Source: an uncultured cyanobacterium
Lineage (GTDB): Bacteria > Cyanobacteriota > Cyanobacteriia > PCC-6307 > Cyanobiaceae
Length of the DNA stretch: 64,000 nt
NCBI GenBank assembly: GCA_913047395.1
Contig: CAJWUF010000002.1
Coordinates: 1 to 64,000, forward strand
Reading direction: 5' to 3'
Below the pieces are notes generated by a model. That model was not told where the DNA came from, made no database searches, and saw nothing but the letters and a program-made list of their open reading frames with translations. Each line of letters starts with the position of its first letter. The first letter of the stretch is position 1. A program made the position numbers and the translations under genes. Shown in pieces: positions 46,801-56,811 of this stretch.

Positions 46801-47231
46801 GTCGACACTGGCGAACCTGGGGCCTTTTCTTATTACCTACCTTTTCTATTCCTACGAGTTCTTCGCACAAGTAGCACCTGGCGTACTTCAACCCAAGTTA
46901 ATTCAAGATACCAGTACTAGCCAAGGAGAATTTAGTCTTAGCCTGGGAATATATTTTCTCGCCTACTCTCTCTGGTAGCTCCTTATCGGCCGCATCTTCG
47001 ATCACTTTCGGGTTAGGTACCGTTGTTGCCTCAGCGGCAGTTGTCGTAGCGTTGGTTTATCTACTTTTTGCAATCATTAACAATTTTGCGATGATGAAAC
47101 TAGGCAGATTTTGCAAGGGTTAGGCAATTCCGTCGCTTATCTCGGCGGCGTCTATCTTGCCTTGACCTGGTTTCCACCACGACGTCACGAGATAATCCCT
47201 GACTTAGATGAGCTCGTCATGTCCCACTAAC
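46801..47231 (+). pseudogene. MFS (phosphate/sugar-type) permease remnant, multiply frameshifted and truncated
   Basis: Three frames carry consecutive MFS N-terminal segments: YSYEFFAQVAPGVLQPKLIQDTSTSQGEFSLSLGIYFLAYSLW*LLIGRIFDHFRV / VASAAVVVALVYLLFAIINNFAMMKLGRFCKG / QGLGNSVAYLGGVYLALTWFPPRRHEIIPDLDE. Confidence 0.8.
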
Positions 47232-47331
47232 TACAGAAGCAATGCAACATCACAAAGGGGATTGTTCGTATAACTCATGAGGGCAGGGCTTGACTATCCC
47301 AGGCGACTGACTGAGCCAGCCAGCCCCTTGA

Positions 47332-50109
47332 TCAAGCCGCCCGTTCTGTAGCGGGATTCAGTCCTCCATCTTCAATTGCAGCTGCTTTCAATAGATCCTC
47401 TGCCTCACAGACGGGGAAACGATTGATCGCTTTCAGCGCCAAGCGTGCATTACTACGCAATTGCTCACTAATCGCCTCGCAGTAAGGCACCTGTGCAAGC
47501 AGATCCACTGTGCGACGGAGTATCCGCACGACATCTCCCTCATCCAATGACGTATTTGCAATCAGATCACTCCAAGCTATTCCTCGCGCCCAGGCATCTA
47601 CCAAGCCCATTAACTCTGGTTCCCACCATGCAGGGACAACGACTTGCCTGCGCTCCTGCGCTCGCATTAATTCTCGGCGGATACCAGCTAAATCATGCAA
47701 AGCCTCCTCCGCAGTAGCAGTAGGAGGAAAACCACTCCAAAGATCAGGACGATTCACCTCCGTGCTAATCGCCTCGAATACTGCCGCTAGATCTGGCGGG
47801 CACAGTTCATCCAAATGGCCACTCATTAACGCCAGGCCTAGCCAGAGTTCGTTATCGCCCCGCAGAGCCGCCACAGTGCGACCGATCTCCGTGGGATCTA
47901 GATCATCAAGACAACCAAAATGCTGAAGTATCTTGATCAGGCTCAAAAATGTCTCCCAGTGACGGTTGGCACGCTGGTGAAGCAACTGCTGTCGTTCACG
48001 GATCTCAAGCTCAAGTTCTTCCATGCGTCGACGGTGTTTCTTGAGTTGTTTGCGATCCCCCCAACGGTGAGCAGGTTGCTGCTCTAACTCTTCCTCAAGA
48101 CCACGAACCAGCTGCGCCTGGGTTAGCACCTCACCCGCCAGGTCGTACTGAGGAGTAGTCATGTCGTGGCGCTTAGCGATATGGGCTATAGCCAGAGCAA
48201 AACCTCCACTCTGCTGATCACCATGGCGAAGTTCACCAGCACGTTGCAGACTCGGCTCAACCAAACCACTCACTTGTAAGCAACTCAATTCCGCATGCAG
48301 GCTTACCACCGCCTGACAAGGAAGCAGCAGCCAAACGTTCTCATCTGTTAGGCAAAGCAAAAGCGGAAACTGGCCTGGGCCCTCAAGCTTGTCGACGATC
48401 ACCGCCGGGGTAACTCGTCCGCGCAACTGGGGAGCCTTTAGGCTTACTAACGTGCCCACACTGGCAAACTGCAATGCAAGGGTGAGCTCATTAGCCAGAG
48501 TCTCTTCCGCCTGTTGTTGCAATATCCGCAGCAAACGTCTCTCTTCTCTAAGACGACTACGTCGCTTCTCGTAGTCCTCAAAGTCTTCCCATGGGACATC
48601 ACCAGCCACCCCCTGCAACTGCCCTAACTGAAGCCGCAATTGCTCAAGCGACTCCTCATCATCCACCAAATCCAGGCTGGCTAAATAGCGTCCAAAGCTG
48701 CGTTCTACAAGTTCCCTTGCCTTCTTGAGGTCATGGCGTTGCAACAAGTTCAACACCATGCCATAGCTAGGAGTGAACTGACTGACAAGGGGATCAGCTG
48801 GGCTAGTAGCCAGCTGACCTGCCTCACGTACACCCTCGAAGCGACTCTGCACCGTGACCACATAGCCCTCAGAATCCAAACCACGCCGACCAGCACGTCC
48901 GGCCATCTGCAGAAATTCACTCCCCATTAGTGGTCGGTGGCCACGCTCAGTGCGCTTGGATAACGTCGAAATCACAGTGCTACGAGCCGGCATATTTATC
49001 CCTGCCGCCAAGGTTTCAGTAGCAAATACCACCTTCACAAGCCCTTGCTGAAATAACTCCTCGATCAATTCCTTCCAAGCAGGCAGTACACCGGCGTGAT
49101 GCGCGGCGATCCCCCGCAGCAGGGCATCAGCATGTATGCCATCACGTACTGCCTCCGGATTGGCCTCGCTATAGACCCGAAGACGCTGTTGAATCTGATC
49201 TTGCTGCGATGGCGAGACCAAACACTGGGAACCAAGATCCCTTACAGCCTTGTCACAGCCACGGCGACTAAAGATGAAATAAATCGCCGGCAACATCTCG
49301 CGTTCTGCCATCTGCGCAATCACAAAGCTGATCGGCGGTGGTTCTGGCTGAGGAGGCTTAGGAGAGCGACCCTTGCGCTTGTAACCCTTGGGAGCACGCC
49401 ACACCTTGCTGTTGGGATGCAACCCTGTGCCCGCATCGTTGAGTAGAGGATGCAATCCCTTGGCACTGCAAAAGCTGAAATGCAGTGGTACTGGCCGAAA
49501 GTCACTAAGTACAAGCCGCGTAGGGCCATGCACCTGCTCGATCCAGTCGGTTAGCTGCCCAGCATTAGCCACCGTCGCAGAAAGTGCCACCAACTGCACA
49601 GATGATGGACAGTGAATGATTGACTCCTCCCACACCGTGCCGCGCTGTGAATCATTCATGTAATGGCACTCATCGAGCACCACCGCTTCCACATCAGCCA
49701 GCGGATCATCATCTTGGTCGGCTTCCGCATAAAGCATGTTGCGGAAGATCTCGGTAGTCATCACCACGATCGAGGCCTCCCGGTTAACACTTAAATCACC
49801 GGTCATCAGCCCCACGTTCTGCGAGCCAAACTGCTCGCGAAAATCTCGCAGCTTCTGATTTGAAAGAGCCTTTAAAGGCGTGGTGTAAAAGACCTTCCGC
49901 TCATGAGAAATAGCCCTGTGGATGGCGTATTCGCCCACCAATGTTTTACCGGACCCAGTTGGAGCACTAACAACAACAGAATGCCCTTGGTTAAGGGCTT
50001 CAATAGCCTCAAGCTGGAATTCATCCAGCGGGAAAGGAAAGATCGCTGATGGATCCAAATCAAACTTGGCGACGTCGGAGGCAGTCGTGACGCGCGCCAC
50101 TGAATTCAT
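47332..50109 (-). CDS. DEAD/DEAH-box RNA helicase, Ski2/Mtr4-like with DSHCT C-terminal region
   Basis: VVSAPTGSGKTLVGEYAIHRA; VVLDECHYMND; FLQMAGRAGRRGLDSEG. Confidence 0.93.
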   Translation of the reverse strand: MNSVARVTTASDVAKFDLDPSAIFPFPLDEFQLEAIEALNQGHSVVVSAPTGSGKTLVGEYAIHRAISHERKVFYTTPLKALSNQKLRDFREQFGSQNVGLMTGDLSVNREASIVVMTTEIFRNMLYAEADQDDDPLADVEAVVLDECHYMNDSQRGTVWEESIIHCPSSVQLVALSATVANAGQLTDWIEQVHGPTRLVLSDFRPVPLHFSFCSAKGLHPLLNDAGTGLHPNSKVWRAPKGYKRKGRSPKPPQPEPPPISFVIAQMAEREMLPAIYFIFSRRGCDKAVRDLGSQCLVSPSQQDQIQQRLRVYSEANPEAVRDGIHADALLRGIAAHHAGVLPAWKELIEELFQQGLVKVVFATETLAAGINMPARSTVISTLSKRTERGHRPLMGSEFLQMAGRAGRRGLDSEGYVVTVQSRFEGVREAGQLATSPADPLVSQFTPSYGMVLNLLQRHDLKKARELVERSFGRYLASLDLVDDEESLEQLRLQLGQLQGVAGDVPWEDFEDYEKRRSRLREERRLLRILQQQAEETLANELTLALQFASVGTLVSLKAPQLRGRVTPAVIVDKLEGPGQFPLLLCLTDENVWLLLPCQAVVSLHAELSCLQVSGLVEPSLQRAGELRHGDQQSGGFALAIAHIAKRHDMTTPQYDLAGEVLTQAQLVRGLEEELEQQPAHRWGDRKQLKKHRRRMEELELEIRERQQLLHQRANRHWETFLSLIKILQHFGCLDDLDPTEIGRTVAALRGDNELWLGLALMSGHLDELCPPDLAAVFEAISTEVNRPDLWSGFPPTATAEEALHDLAGIRRELMRAQERRQVVVPAWWEPELMGLVDAWARGIAWSDLIANTSLDEGDVVRILRRTVDLLAQVPYCEAISEQLRSNARLALKAINRFPVCEAEDLLKAAAIEDGGLNPATERAA

Positions 50110-50232
50110 CTTCTCAATTCTAAAGAGCCCTTAAATTCAACCTTTACTGCGCTGGCGCCAACGCGATGCCAGCACAGCAAGATCATGTCAAAGAAATCGT
50201 CCTGAACTGCGCCTGGCTTCAAACTGGAACAC

Positions 50233-51375
50233 ATGCAGAGTCCTCCCCCTGCCCGCCGTCGCCAACTGCGCACCTGGTATCCAGGCCCAGGGCCGACTGA
50301 ATTAAAAGCAGTTACACCGCATGGCAAATCAGAACCCCTGCTAGACCTAGCCAGCAACGATTACCTTGGCCTGTGTCGGCATCCTGAGCTGATCAAAGCT
50401 GCCCAGGCAGCCTTGCACTCAGAAGGTGTTGGAGCAGGTGGATCCCGACTGGTAACCGGCAGTCGACCTGTACATGTAGCGCTAGAAGACGCCCTTGCTA
50501 AATGGTTAGGCCGCGAGCGTGTCTTGCTTTTCCCGAGTGGATTCCAGGCAAACCTGGCCGCCGTCATTGCATTGGCCAACCGCAATACCCCGGTACTAGC
50601 TGACCGTCTGGTTCACCATTCTCTATTGGTAGGCGTCAAGGCCAGTGGCGCCAGGCTGCAGCGTTATGCACACAATGACCTAGCTGATCTAAATCATCAG
50701 CTAGAGCGCTGCAGACACCAACAACCAAATCAGCCACCGCTTGTACTTACCGAAAGCCTGTTCAGCATGGAGGGCACCAGCCCACCACTAAAGGCAATGG
50801 CTGAGCTCTGCGAGATGCATGGTGCCAGGCTGCTAGTGGATGAAGCCCATGCCCTGGGCGTAATCGGACCTCAAGGGAGAGGCCTATGCCATGGGCTCTC
50901 TGCACCAGTGACGATAATCAGCGGCACCTTCGGCAAAGCATTCGGCAGCGGCGGTGCCTTCCTAGCTGGCGATTCCGCTATGGGCGAACACCTTCTGCAG
51001 AACAGTGGCGCCTTTCGTTACACAACAGCACTTGCACCACCCCTAGCAGCAGCAGCACTAAGCGCCCTAACACTGATTGAGGCTCATCCGTACTGGGGTG
51101 AGCAACTGCAGCAGCATGCCGAGCAATGGCGCTCTCAACTAGCAGCCAAGGGATGGACACGGCCTCCAGGACATGGGCCAATCCTCTCTTTGATAATCGG
51201 TGCCGACCAACAAGCTCTTGATCGCCAAAGTCAACTAGAAGAAGCAGGATTGCTCAGCATTGCAATCCGTCCACCTACTGTTCCAGAAGGGACAGCACGT
51301 CTTCGGCTTGTACTGCGCAGAGATCTACCCAATGAGACATTGGGAAGGCTGTTAGCCGCCCTGGATGCTCAATGA
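50233..51375 (+). CDS. bioF: 8-amino-7-oxononanoate synthase
   Basis: LDLASNDYLGLCRHPELI; LLVDEAHALGVIGPQGRG; SGTFGKAFGSGGAFLAG. Confidence 0.95.
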   Translation: MQSPPPARRRQLRTWYPGPGPTELKAVTPHGKSEPLLDLASNDYLGLCRHPELIKAAQAALHSEGVGAGGSRLVTGSRPVHVALEDALAKWLGRERVLLFPSGFQANLAAVIALANRNTPVLADRLVHHSLLVGVKASGARLQRYAHNDLADLNHQLERCRHQQPNQPPLVLTESLFSMEGTSPPLKAMAELCEMHGARLLVDEAHALGVIGPQGRGLCHGLSAPVTIISGTFGKAFGSGGAFLAGDSAMGEHLLQNSGAFRYTTALAPPLAAAALSALTLIEAHPYWGEQLQQHAEQWRSQLAAKGWTRPPGHGPILSLIIGADQQALDRQSQLEEAGLLSIAIRPPTVPEGTARLRLVLRRDLPNETLGRLLAALDAQ

Positions 51376-52088
51376 AGCAAGTGATCGCCATGCACGGCTG
51401 GTGTGGCGATAGCAACACCTGGCAGCTCTGGAAGCGTCACTTTCAAGCACATGACTGGTTATGGCAGAGCAACGAACAGGGCTACGGAGCACTACCGCCC
51501 CTAAAAGCCGCATGGCACAACGAACCTGAACCTCAAACAAAGCAGCGGCAAGTGGTAATCAGCCATTCTTTAGGTCCACACCTGCTGGCCAGCGAGGTGC
51601 TCAGGCAAGCCACCGATCTGGTGTTGCTAGCAAGCTTCGGGCGTTTCTTACCAAAAGGACCAGCGAACCGTGCCCTACGCACTGGCCTACGGGGCATGCA
51701 AGAGCGTCTCGGCTCAACAGATGAAAGCGCCATGCTCCAAGCTTTCCTCGCTAGAGCCGCCCAGCCCAGTCCTATCAGCGCCATACCCGCCGGCCCCATC
51801 CAGCAAGGCCTCTCCTTAAACGGTCGCAAGCAACTACAGACTGATCTTGAGCTACTAATCAAAACTGATGGTTTACCAGCAGGACTTCCTGCCAAGGCAA
51901 GGGTGCTGGTAGTCGAAGCTGAGCAAGACTCGATCGTGGTTCCAGCTGCCCGAACCTCCTTAATCGACGCCTTGCTGAAACACCTGAAAAGTCCCCCTTG
52001 CCATTGGAAACTGCCCGATGCCGGACATGCCTTACTGGTACCAGGACTAATCGAGCGCGTACATGATTGGTTGGAGTCAGCCCAATGA
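51372..52088 (+). CDS. Alpha/beta hydrolase, probable pimeloyl-ACP methyl ester esterase (BioK/BioH functional class)
   Basis: IAMHGWCGDSNTWQLWKRHF; nucleophile-elbow-like VVISHSLGPHLLASEV; DAGHALLVPG; embedded between bioF and bioC. Confidence 0.75.
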   Translation: MKQVIAMHGWCGDSNTWQLWKRHFQAHDWLWQSNEQGYGALPPLKAAWHNEPEPQTKQRQVVISHSLGPHLLASEVLRQATDLVLLASFGRFLPKGPANRALRTGLRGMQERLGSTDESAMLQAFLARAAQPSPISAIPAGPIQQGLSLNGRKQLQTDLELLIKTDGLPAGLPAKARVLVVEAEQDSIVVPAARTSLIDALLKHLKSPPCHWKLPDAGHALLVPGLIERVHDWLESAQ

Positions 52089-52840
52089 GCAGTGGCTGGT
52101 CCAACCTGGTGCTGAAAAACTTTGACCAGGCTGCAAGCACTTACAACGGCCAAGCACGATTACAGCGTGCCGTGGCCTGGCGGCTCGCTAAACACTGTGC
52201 CAAGCATCAGATCCCAGAAGGTCTCTGGGTGGACCTCGGTTCTGGTACGGGCCATATAGCTAATGCTCTAGAGACCTGCATGCCTCAGCGACAAGTGCTC
52301 AGGGTGGATGGCTGCTCCGAAATGCTGACGCTCCATCATCGACACAGACCCTCACAGCTATGGGATCTCAATCTGGGGCTTCCACCTTTGCCTCAGCCAC
52401 CTAGCTTGCTGGTTTCAAGTTTTGCCCTGCACTGGCTAAGCAATCCTCAAGCCCGACTGAAGGAATGGTTAGCGGCTCTAGCGCCTGGTGGCTGGATGGC
52501 ATTGGCTTTACCAGTACATGGAAGTTTCCCCCAGTGGCACCATGCTGCCGCTGCCGCAGGCGTGACATGCAGTGCCATGCCATTACCCTCTCAATCTTCA
52601 TTACTGGAAGTCCTCCCCCCTGATTGCATCCGCTATCAACAACTGCACCGCTTCACCCAAAAAAGTGCTGAAGTGTTTTCGCTGTTAAGACCCATGCGCC
52701 AAATGGGCGCCCACTCCAGCCCTTACCCCGCCATGGGGATTAGCAAATGGCGTCGTCTTAAACAAGCCTGGCCTAGTCACCAAGAGAGTGGTGTTGCAGA
52801 GCTCACCTGGCTGATCCAGCTACTACTAATCCAGCGATGA
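52085..52840 (+). CDS. bioC: Malonyl-ACP O-methyltransferase
   Basis: NFDQAASTYNGQARLQRAVAWRLAKH...LWVDLGSGTGHIANAL; between the esterase and bioD. Confidence 0.88.
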   Translation: MSSGWSNLVLKNFDQAASTYNGQARLQRAVAWRLAKHCAKHQIPEGLWVDLGSGTGHIANALETCMPQRQVLRVDGCSEMLTLHHRHRPSQLWDLNLGLPPLPQPPSLLVSSFALHWLSNPQARLKEWLAALAPGGWMALALPVHGSFPQWHHAAAAAGVTCSAMPLPSQSSLLEVLPPDCIRYQQLHRFTQKSAEVFSLLRPMRQMGAHSSPYPAMGISKWRRLKQAWPSHQESGVAELTWLIQLLLIQR

Positions 52841-53502
52841 CGACTGAAATACCCCGCCTAATCGTCTGCGGCACCGACACCAACGTGGGTAAAACAGTAG
52901 TCAGTGCATTACTAGTGCAAGGCCTAGGCGCCACCTACTGGAAACCAGTACAAAGCGGCCTAGAGGGAGGTAGTGATCGTGAGTGGCTTTGTCGACTCCT
53001 AAATCTGCCCAGCGAACGATGGATACCAGAGGTCTATAGATTCCAGGCCGCTGTATCACCCCACTGGGCCGCAGAACAGGAAAACTGCTGCATTGACTCC
53101 GACCAACTCGACCTACCTGCCGTATCAAGTCCACTGGTAGTGGAAACTGCAGGCGGGCTAATGGTTCCACTAAACCGCCAATGGCTGCAACTCCAGCAAC
53201 TACAGCGTTGGCAACTACCTGTAATCCTCGTGGCACGCAGTGGACTGGGTACCATCAATCACACCCTGCTAAGCCTTGAAGCCCTGCGCTTGCGCAAACT
53301 GTCCGTATTGGGACTGATCCTCAATGGTGAAATTCATCCTGACAACCCTGAAACCCTGGAACAATTCAGTGGAGTACCTGTAATCGCCCAGTTGCCTCAC
53401 CTAACCAATCTCACAGCAACAGCACTTGCAGAGCAGTGGCATCTGCAGGATCTGAACCTTAACCTCAAACGACTACTGAAAAACTGGAGTGAACACCAAT
53501 GA
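52837..53502 (+). CDS. bioD: Dethiobiotin synthase
   Basis: LIVCGTDTNVGKTVVSALLVQGLGATYWKPVQSG. Confidence 0.95.
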   Translation: MTTEIPRLIVCGTDTNVGKTVVSALLVQGLGATYWKPVQSGLEGGSDREWLCRLLNLPSERWIPEVYRFQAAVSPHWAAEQENCCIDSDQLDLPAVSSPLVVETAGGLMVPLNRQWLQLQQLQRWQLPVILVARSGLGTINHTLLSLEALRLRKLSVLGLILNGEIHPDNPETLEQFSGVPVIAQLPHLTNLTATALAEQWHLQDLNLNLKRLLKNWSEHQ

Positions 53503-53654
53503 ACAAAAATCAATCATGGGCCGCCGTCGCAGTTGTTTTGCTCTGCGGAGGGATCCTGGTGCTATTCACCGATATTGAAGTCAATATGGTGCGCTGGTTC
53601 AATTGCGGCCCACTCGCCACCCAGGGAGAACAACAAAGTGAAGTTTGTCGCTAA
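53499..53654 (+). CDS. 51-aa single-TM small protein overlapping the bioD stop
   Basis: MNKNQSWAAVAVVLLCGGILVLFTDIEVNMVRWFNCGPLATQGEQQSEVCR*; ATGA overlap with bioD; below the ORF-track size cutoff. Confidence 0.7.
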   Translation: MNKNQSWAAVAVVLLCGGILVLFTDIEVNMVRWFNCGPLATQGEQQSEVCR

Positions 53655-53903
53655 ATCAATCTTCTCTGCTCACTGCAAGAAATTGGAGCAATACAGATAA
53701 CGCCATTGCTTATTTTAAAAACCACACAACTGACAACCTCATTCAGCTATAGAAACTTCCTGACAGGCATATAAAAATAATCAGAGCGCGAAATTTACCG
53801 AAAGGTGTATACAACACCTCTAGCCAAAGGCTTGCTAACAGTCTTGAAGATCGGTTCATGCCGCAACAACAAGATCCAACATGACAAAACCGCCAACCGG
53901 GCC

Positions 53904-55208
53904 ATGGATTGCTTAGAGCCACTGTCTGCACATGACTCAAATAGTTGGCATCCTCATCTCTGGCCTCCGTTCACCCAGATCGCATCGGCAACCCCACCGC
54001 AACGTGTAATAGCGGCCGATGGAGCTCTATTGATCTTGGATGGTGCACCTCCTCTCATTGATGCAATCAGCAGCTGGTGGGTCACTCTTCACGGCCACGC
54101 CCATCCAAGTATCGCCGCGGCTATCGCAAACCAGGCTCAGCAGCTAGAGCAGGTGATCTTTGCAGATTTTGTTCACCCCCAAGCTGAGCAACTAGCAGCG
54201 CGCCTCAGTTCCCTTACGGGACTTGAACGCCTCTTCTTCTCTGATAACGGCTCCACCGCAGTAGAGGTAGCACTCAAGATCGCATGTCAGTGGTGGCATA
54301 ACCGCGGCGAACCTAGGCAACAACTGATCGCCTTCAACGGTGCTTACCACGGCGACACTTTCGGGGCGATGGCAGTGGGAGAGCGCAACCTATTCAATGC
54401 CCCATTTGAGGGAATGATGTTTCCAGTAGCCCGAGTTCCCTGGCCCGCCACCTGGTGGGGCGATGAAGAGGTTGAATCACGTGAACGGATCGCTCTAGCT
54501 GAACTAGAACGAAGTCTTAAAACCCCAACAGCGGCAGTAATCCTCGAGCCGTTGGTCCAAGGAGCGGGAGGTATGGCCATGGTGCGAGCTGAGTTCCTAC
54601 AGGAAGTCGAGCAGCGAGTGCGGGAAGCAGGAGCCTTGCTTATTGCTGATGAGGTACTCACAGGCTTCGGACGCTGTGGAGCACAATTCGCCTTTAAACG
54701 CGCTGGACTTAAGCCCGATCTAGTCGCTCTCTCCAAAGGACTCACCGGCGGATTTCTACCAATGGGCATAACCATGGCCCGCGAAGAAATTTTTGTTGAT
54801 TTTGTAGGAGATGATCCATGCCTCACCCTCTGGCACGGCCACAGCTTCACGGCCAATCCACTGGGCTGCGCCGCCGCAAACGCCAGCCTGGACCTGCTGG
54901 AGAGCAACCCCAAAAGCTACGAAGGCTTTGAAGCCAGGCATCGGCCTCATCTCGAAGCCCTAGCGAAACATCCAAAAGTTCAGCGGCCACGACTTGTAGG
55001 AACCATCGCCGCATTCAACCTCGCGGTAGATGATGAGCATGGCTACCTAAACCCGGCAGGCCACATCGTCAAGCAAGAAGCCATCAACAATGGCGTGTTC
55101 CTGCGGCCTCTAGGTGAGGTCGTTTATCTACTACCGCCGCTCTGCCTCAACGACGCTCAGTTGGAGCAATGCTATGTAGCTATCCATGCAGGATTAGAAG
55201 CCCTCTAA
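53904..55208 (+). CDS. bioA: Adenosylmethionine-8-amino-7-oxononanoate aminotransferase
   Basis: LIDAISSWWVTLHGHAHPSIAAAI; LLIADEVLTGFGRCG; LSKGLTGGFLPMGITM. Start at MDCLEPL chosen; ORF open from 53805. Confidence 0.95.
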   Translation: MDCLEPLSAHDSNSWHPHLWPPFTQIASATPPQRVIAADGALLILDGAPPLIDAISSWWVTLHGHAHPSIAAAIANQAQQLEQVIFADFVHPQAEQLAARLSSLTGLERLFFSDNGSTAVEVALKIACQWWHNRGEPRQQLIAFNGAYHGDTFGAMAVGERNLFNAPFEGMMFPVARVPWPATWWGDEEVESRERIALAELERSLKTPTAAVILEPLVQGAGGMAMVRAEFLQEVEQRVREAGALLIADEVLTGFGRCGAQFAFKRAGLKPDLVALSKGLTGGFLPMGITMAREEIFVDFVGDDPCLTLWHGHSFTANPLGCAAANASLDLLESNPKSYEGFEARHRPHLEALAKHPKVQRPRLVGTIAAFNLAVDDEHGYLNPAGHIVKQEAINNGVFLRPLGEVVYLLPPLCLNDAQLEQCYVAIHAGLEAL

Positions 55209-55243
55209 ATGCATGCCATTTACCAAAGTCAGAACGGCCGTCG

Positions 55244-55510
55244 TCAAGGTCCCGCCGAAAGGGTGGCTTCCACATCGCAGCGTGGAAGGCAATAAGAAAG
55301 ACAGCTTTGGCTACGCTGACCATCCTGTTGCCAAATGACCCTCAACTCCTCTTGCTCAAGGAGTATCTCGGCTGACCATTGAGGTAGAAACCAAATCCAT
55401 CGACAGGGGTTGCTGCTACTGCGCTCAGCACCTAGCTGCTGAAGCCAACTCTCCAAAGAAGCAAGGGAGTGACGGTCCAAAGGCGTCTGCTCTGGAGGCA
55501 ATAACGACAT
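55244..55510 (-). CDS. DUF3143 family protein
   Basis: [60 protein letters not shown]. Confidence 0.75.
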   Translation of the reverse strand: MSLLPPEQTPLDRHSLASLESWLQQLGAERSSSNPCRWIWFLPQWSAEILLEQEELRVIWQQDGQRSQSCLSYCLPRCDVEATLSAGP

Positions 55511-56069
55511 TGATAACAGGCAATGTTGAAGTGCTACCAAGAGTCTGCTCACCGGTGAGCCAACTTGGCCAAACTTGTAGTTCCCGCCCCTGTAGCAAAA
55601 CCATGCCTAATCCCAACAGCAAACTAAATAGCAAAGCAAGGCTCAGTAGCATCAGGGAAAACCACTCCCCCCCGGAGAGGGGGCGGCGCGCGCCCATCCC
55701 CTTTGCGGCACCAGATGACTGAGAAGAGAAATGCTCAGGTCCTTGATTGGAGCTCGTTGCTTCCAACAATGCAGCTGCTACCAGACTGGCGTCATACGCC
55801 CGACGTCGCTCCGGGTCGGAAAGGAGCTCATAGGCCTCATACAACAGCTGAAACTGCTGAGCAGCCTCTGCAGCAGGAAGCTCAGCAGTATCTGGATGGA
55901 GAGCCTTGCTGCGTTGGCGAAAGGCACTATGAATGGTTTCGACATCTGCTAAGCGAGCAACTCCCAAGCGGTCGTAATGGCTCTTTAAAGAGGTCACAAC
56001 CAATAGAAGATCATCAGCTCTTCTCCTCCACAATTCCATCCTAAAGAGAATTAGTCGCTGGTTGCCCAT
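55425..56069 (-). CDS. DnaJ-domain membrane protein
   Basis: [64 protein letters not shown] (HPD motif), then one TM segment. Confidence 0.88.
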   Translation of the reverse strand: MGNQRLILFRMELWRRRADDLLLVVTSLKSHYDRLGVARLADVETIHSAFRQRSKALHPDTAELPAAEAAQQFQLLYEAYELLSDPERRRAYDASLVAAALLEATSSNQGPEHFSSQSSGAAKGMGARRPLSGGEWFSLMLLSLALLFSLLLGLGMVLLQGRELQVWPSWLTGEQTLGSTSTLPVINVVIASRADAFGPSLPCFFGELASAARC

Positions 56070-56811
56070 GCCAAATCAGAGCTGCTTTACGAACTCAAAT
56101 GCAGAGCTCTGGCAGGCCCTTGATTGGCAGCCCTCCAATGAACAGTTGGAGCAAATGATCACCCTGCAAGTGCTCTTACGTCAATGGAATACCAGGGTCA
56201 ACCTCACCCGCCTAGTCGAAGGGGATGACTACTGGATCACTCAGGTGTTCGATAGCCTCTGGCCGATAAAACGCGAACTGGAGAACCCTCAGCAACTCCG
56301 CTATTGCATCGACGTAGGCACTGGCGGTGGCTTCCCTGGTCTAGCGGTAGCAATTGCGCTGCCTGGAGCAAATGTCACATTGGTGGATTCAGTAAGCCGC
56401 AAAACAGCTGCTGTTACTGCGATAACGGAAACTCTGGGACTAACCTCCCGTGTCAAGGTACGTACCGAGCGGGCAGAACTCACCGGACAGGATCCCTCCT
56501 GCCGCGGCTTGTTTGATCTAGCCATGGCTCGTGCAGTGAGCACAGCACCGGTGATCGCCGAATACCTTGTCCCACTGTTAAAGCCTGACGGGGAAGCTCT
56601 GCTATTTCGAGGCCAGTGGAACTCCGAGGACAAACAAGATCTTGCCAAAGCCCTCAGGTTGCTAAAAGCAGATCTAATCAAGGTGGAACGTCGCGAGCTC
56701 CCTGGCAATCGTGGGGTTCGACATCAACTGCGCCTGCGGCCATCACTCCCATGCCCAGCAACATATCCACGTCGAGTTGGCATACCTACCAAGAACCCGC
56801 TCGGGGCTTAG
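56062..56811 (+). CDS. rsmG: 16S rRNA (guanine527-N7)-methyltransferase
   Basis: [62 protein letters not shown]. Confidence 0.93.
   Translation: MPMPNQSCFTNSNAELWQALDWQPSNEQLEQMITLQVLLRQWNTRVNLTRLVEGDDYWITQVFDSLWPIKRELENPQQLRYCIDVGTGGGFPGLAVAIALPGANVTLVDSVSRKTAAVTAITETLGLTSRVKVRTERAELTGQDPSCRGLFDLAMARAVSTAPVIAEYLVPLLKPDGEALLFRGQWNSEDKQDLAKALRLLKADLIKVERRELPGNRGVRHQLRLRPSLPCPATYPRRVGIPTKNPLGA

Noticed and set aside
54344-54913. 189-aa minus-strand ORF opposite bioA
   Set aside because: Antisense shadow of bioA, Ser/Pro/Arg-rich.
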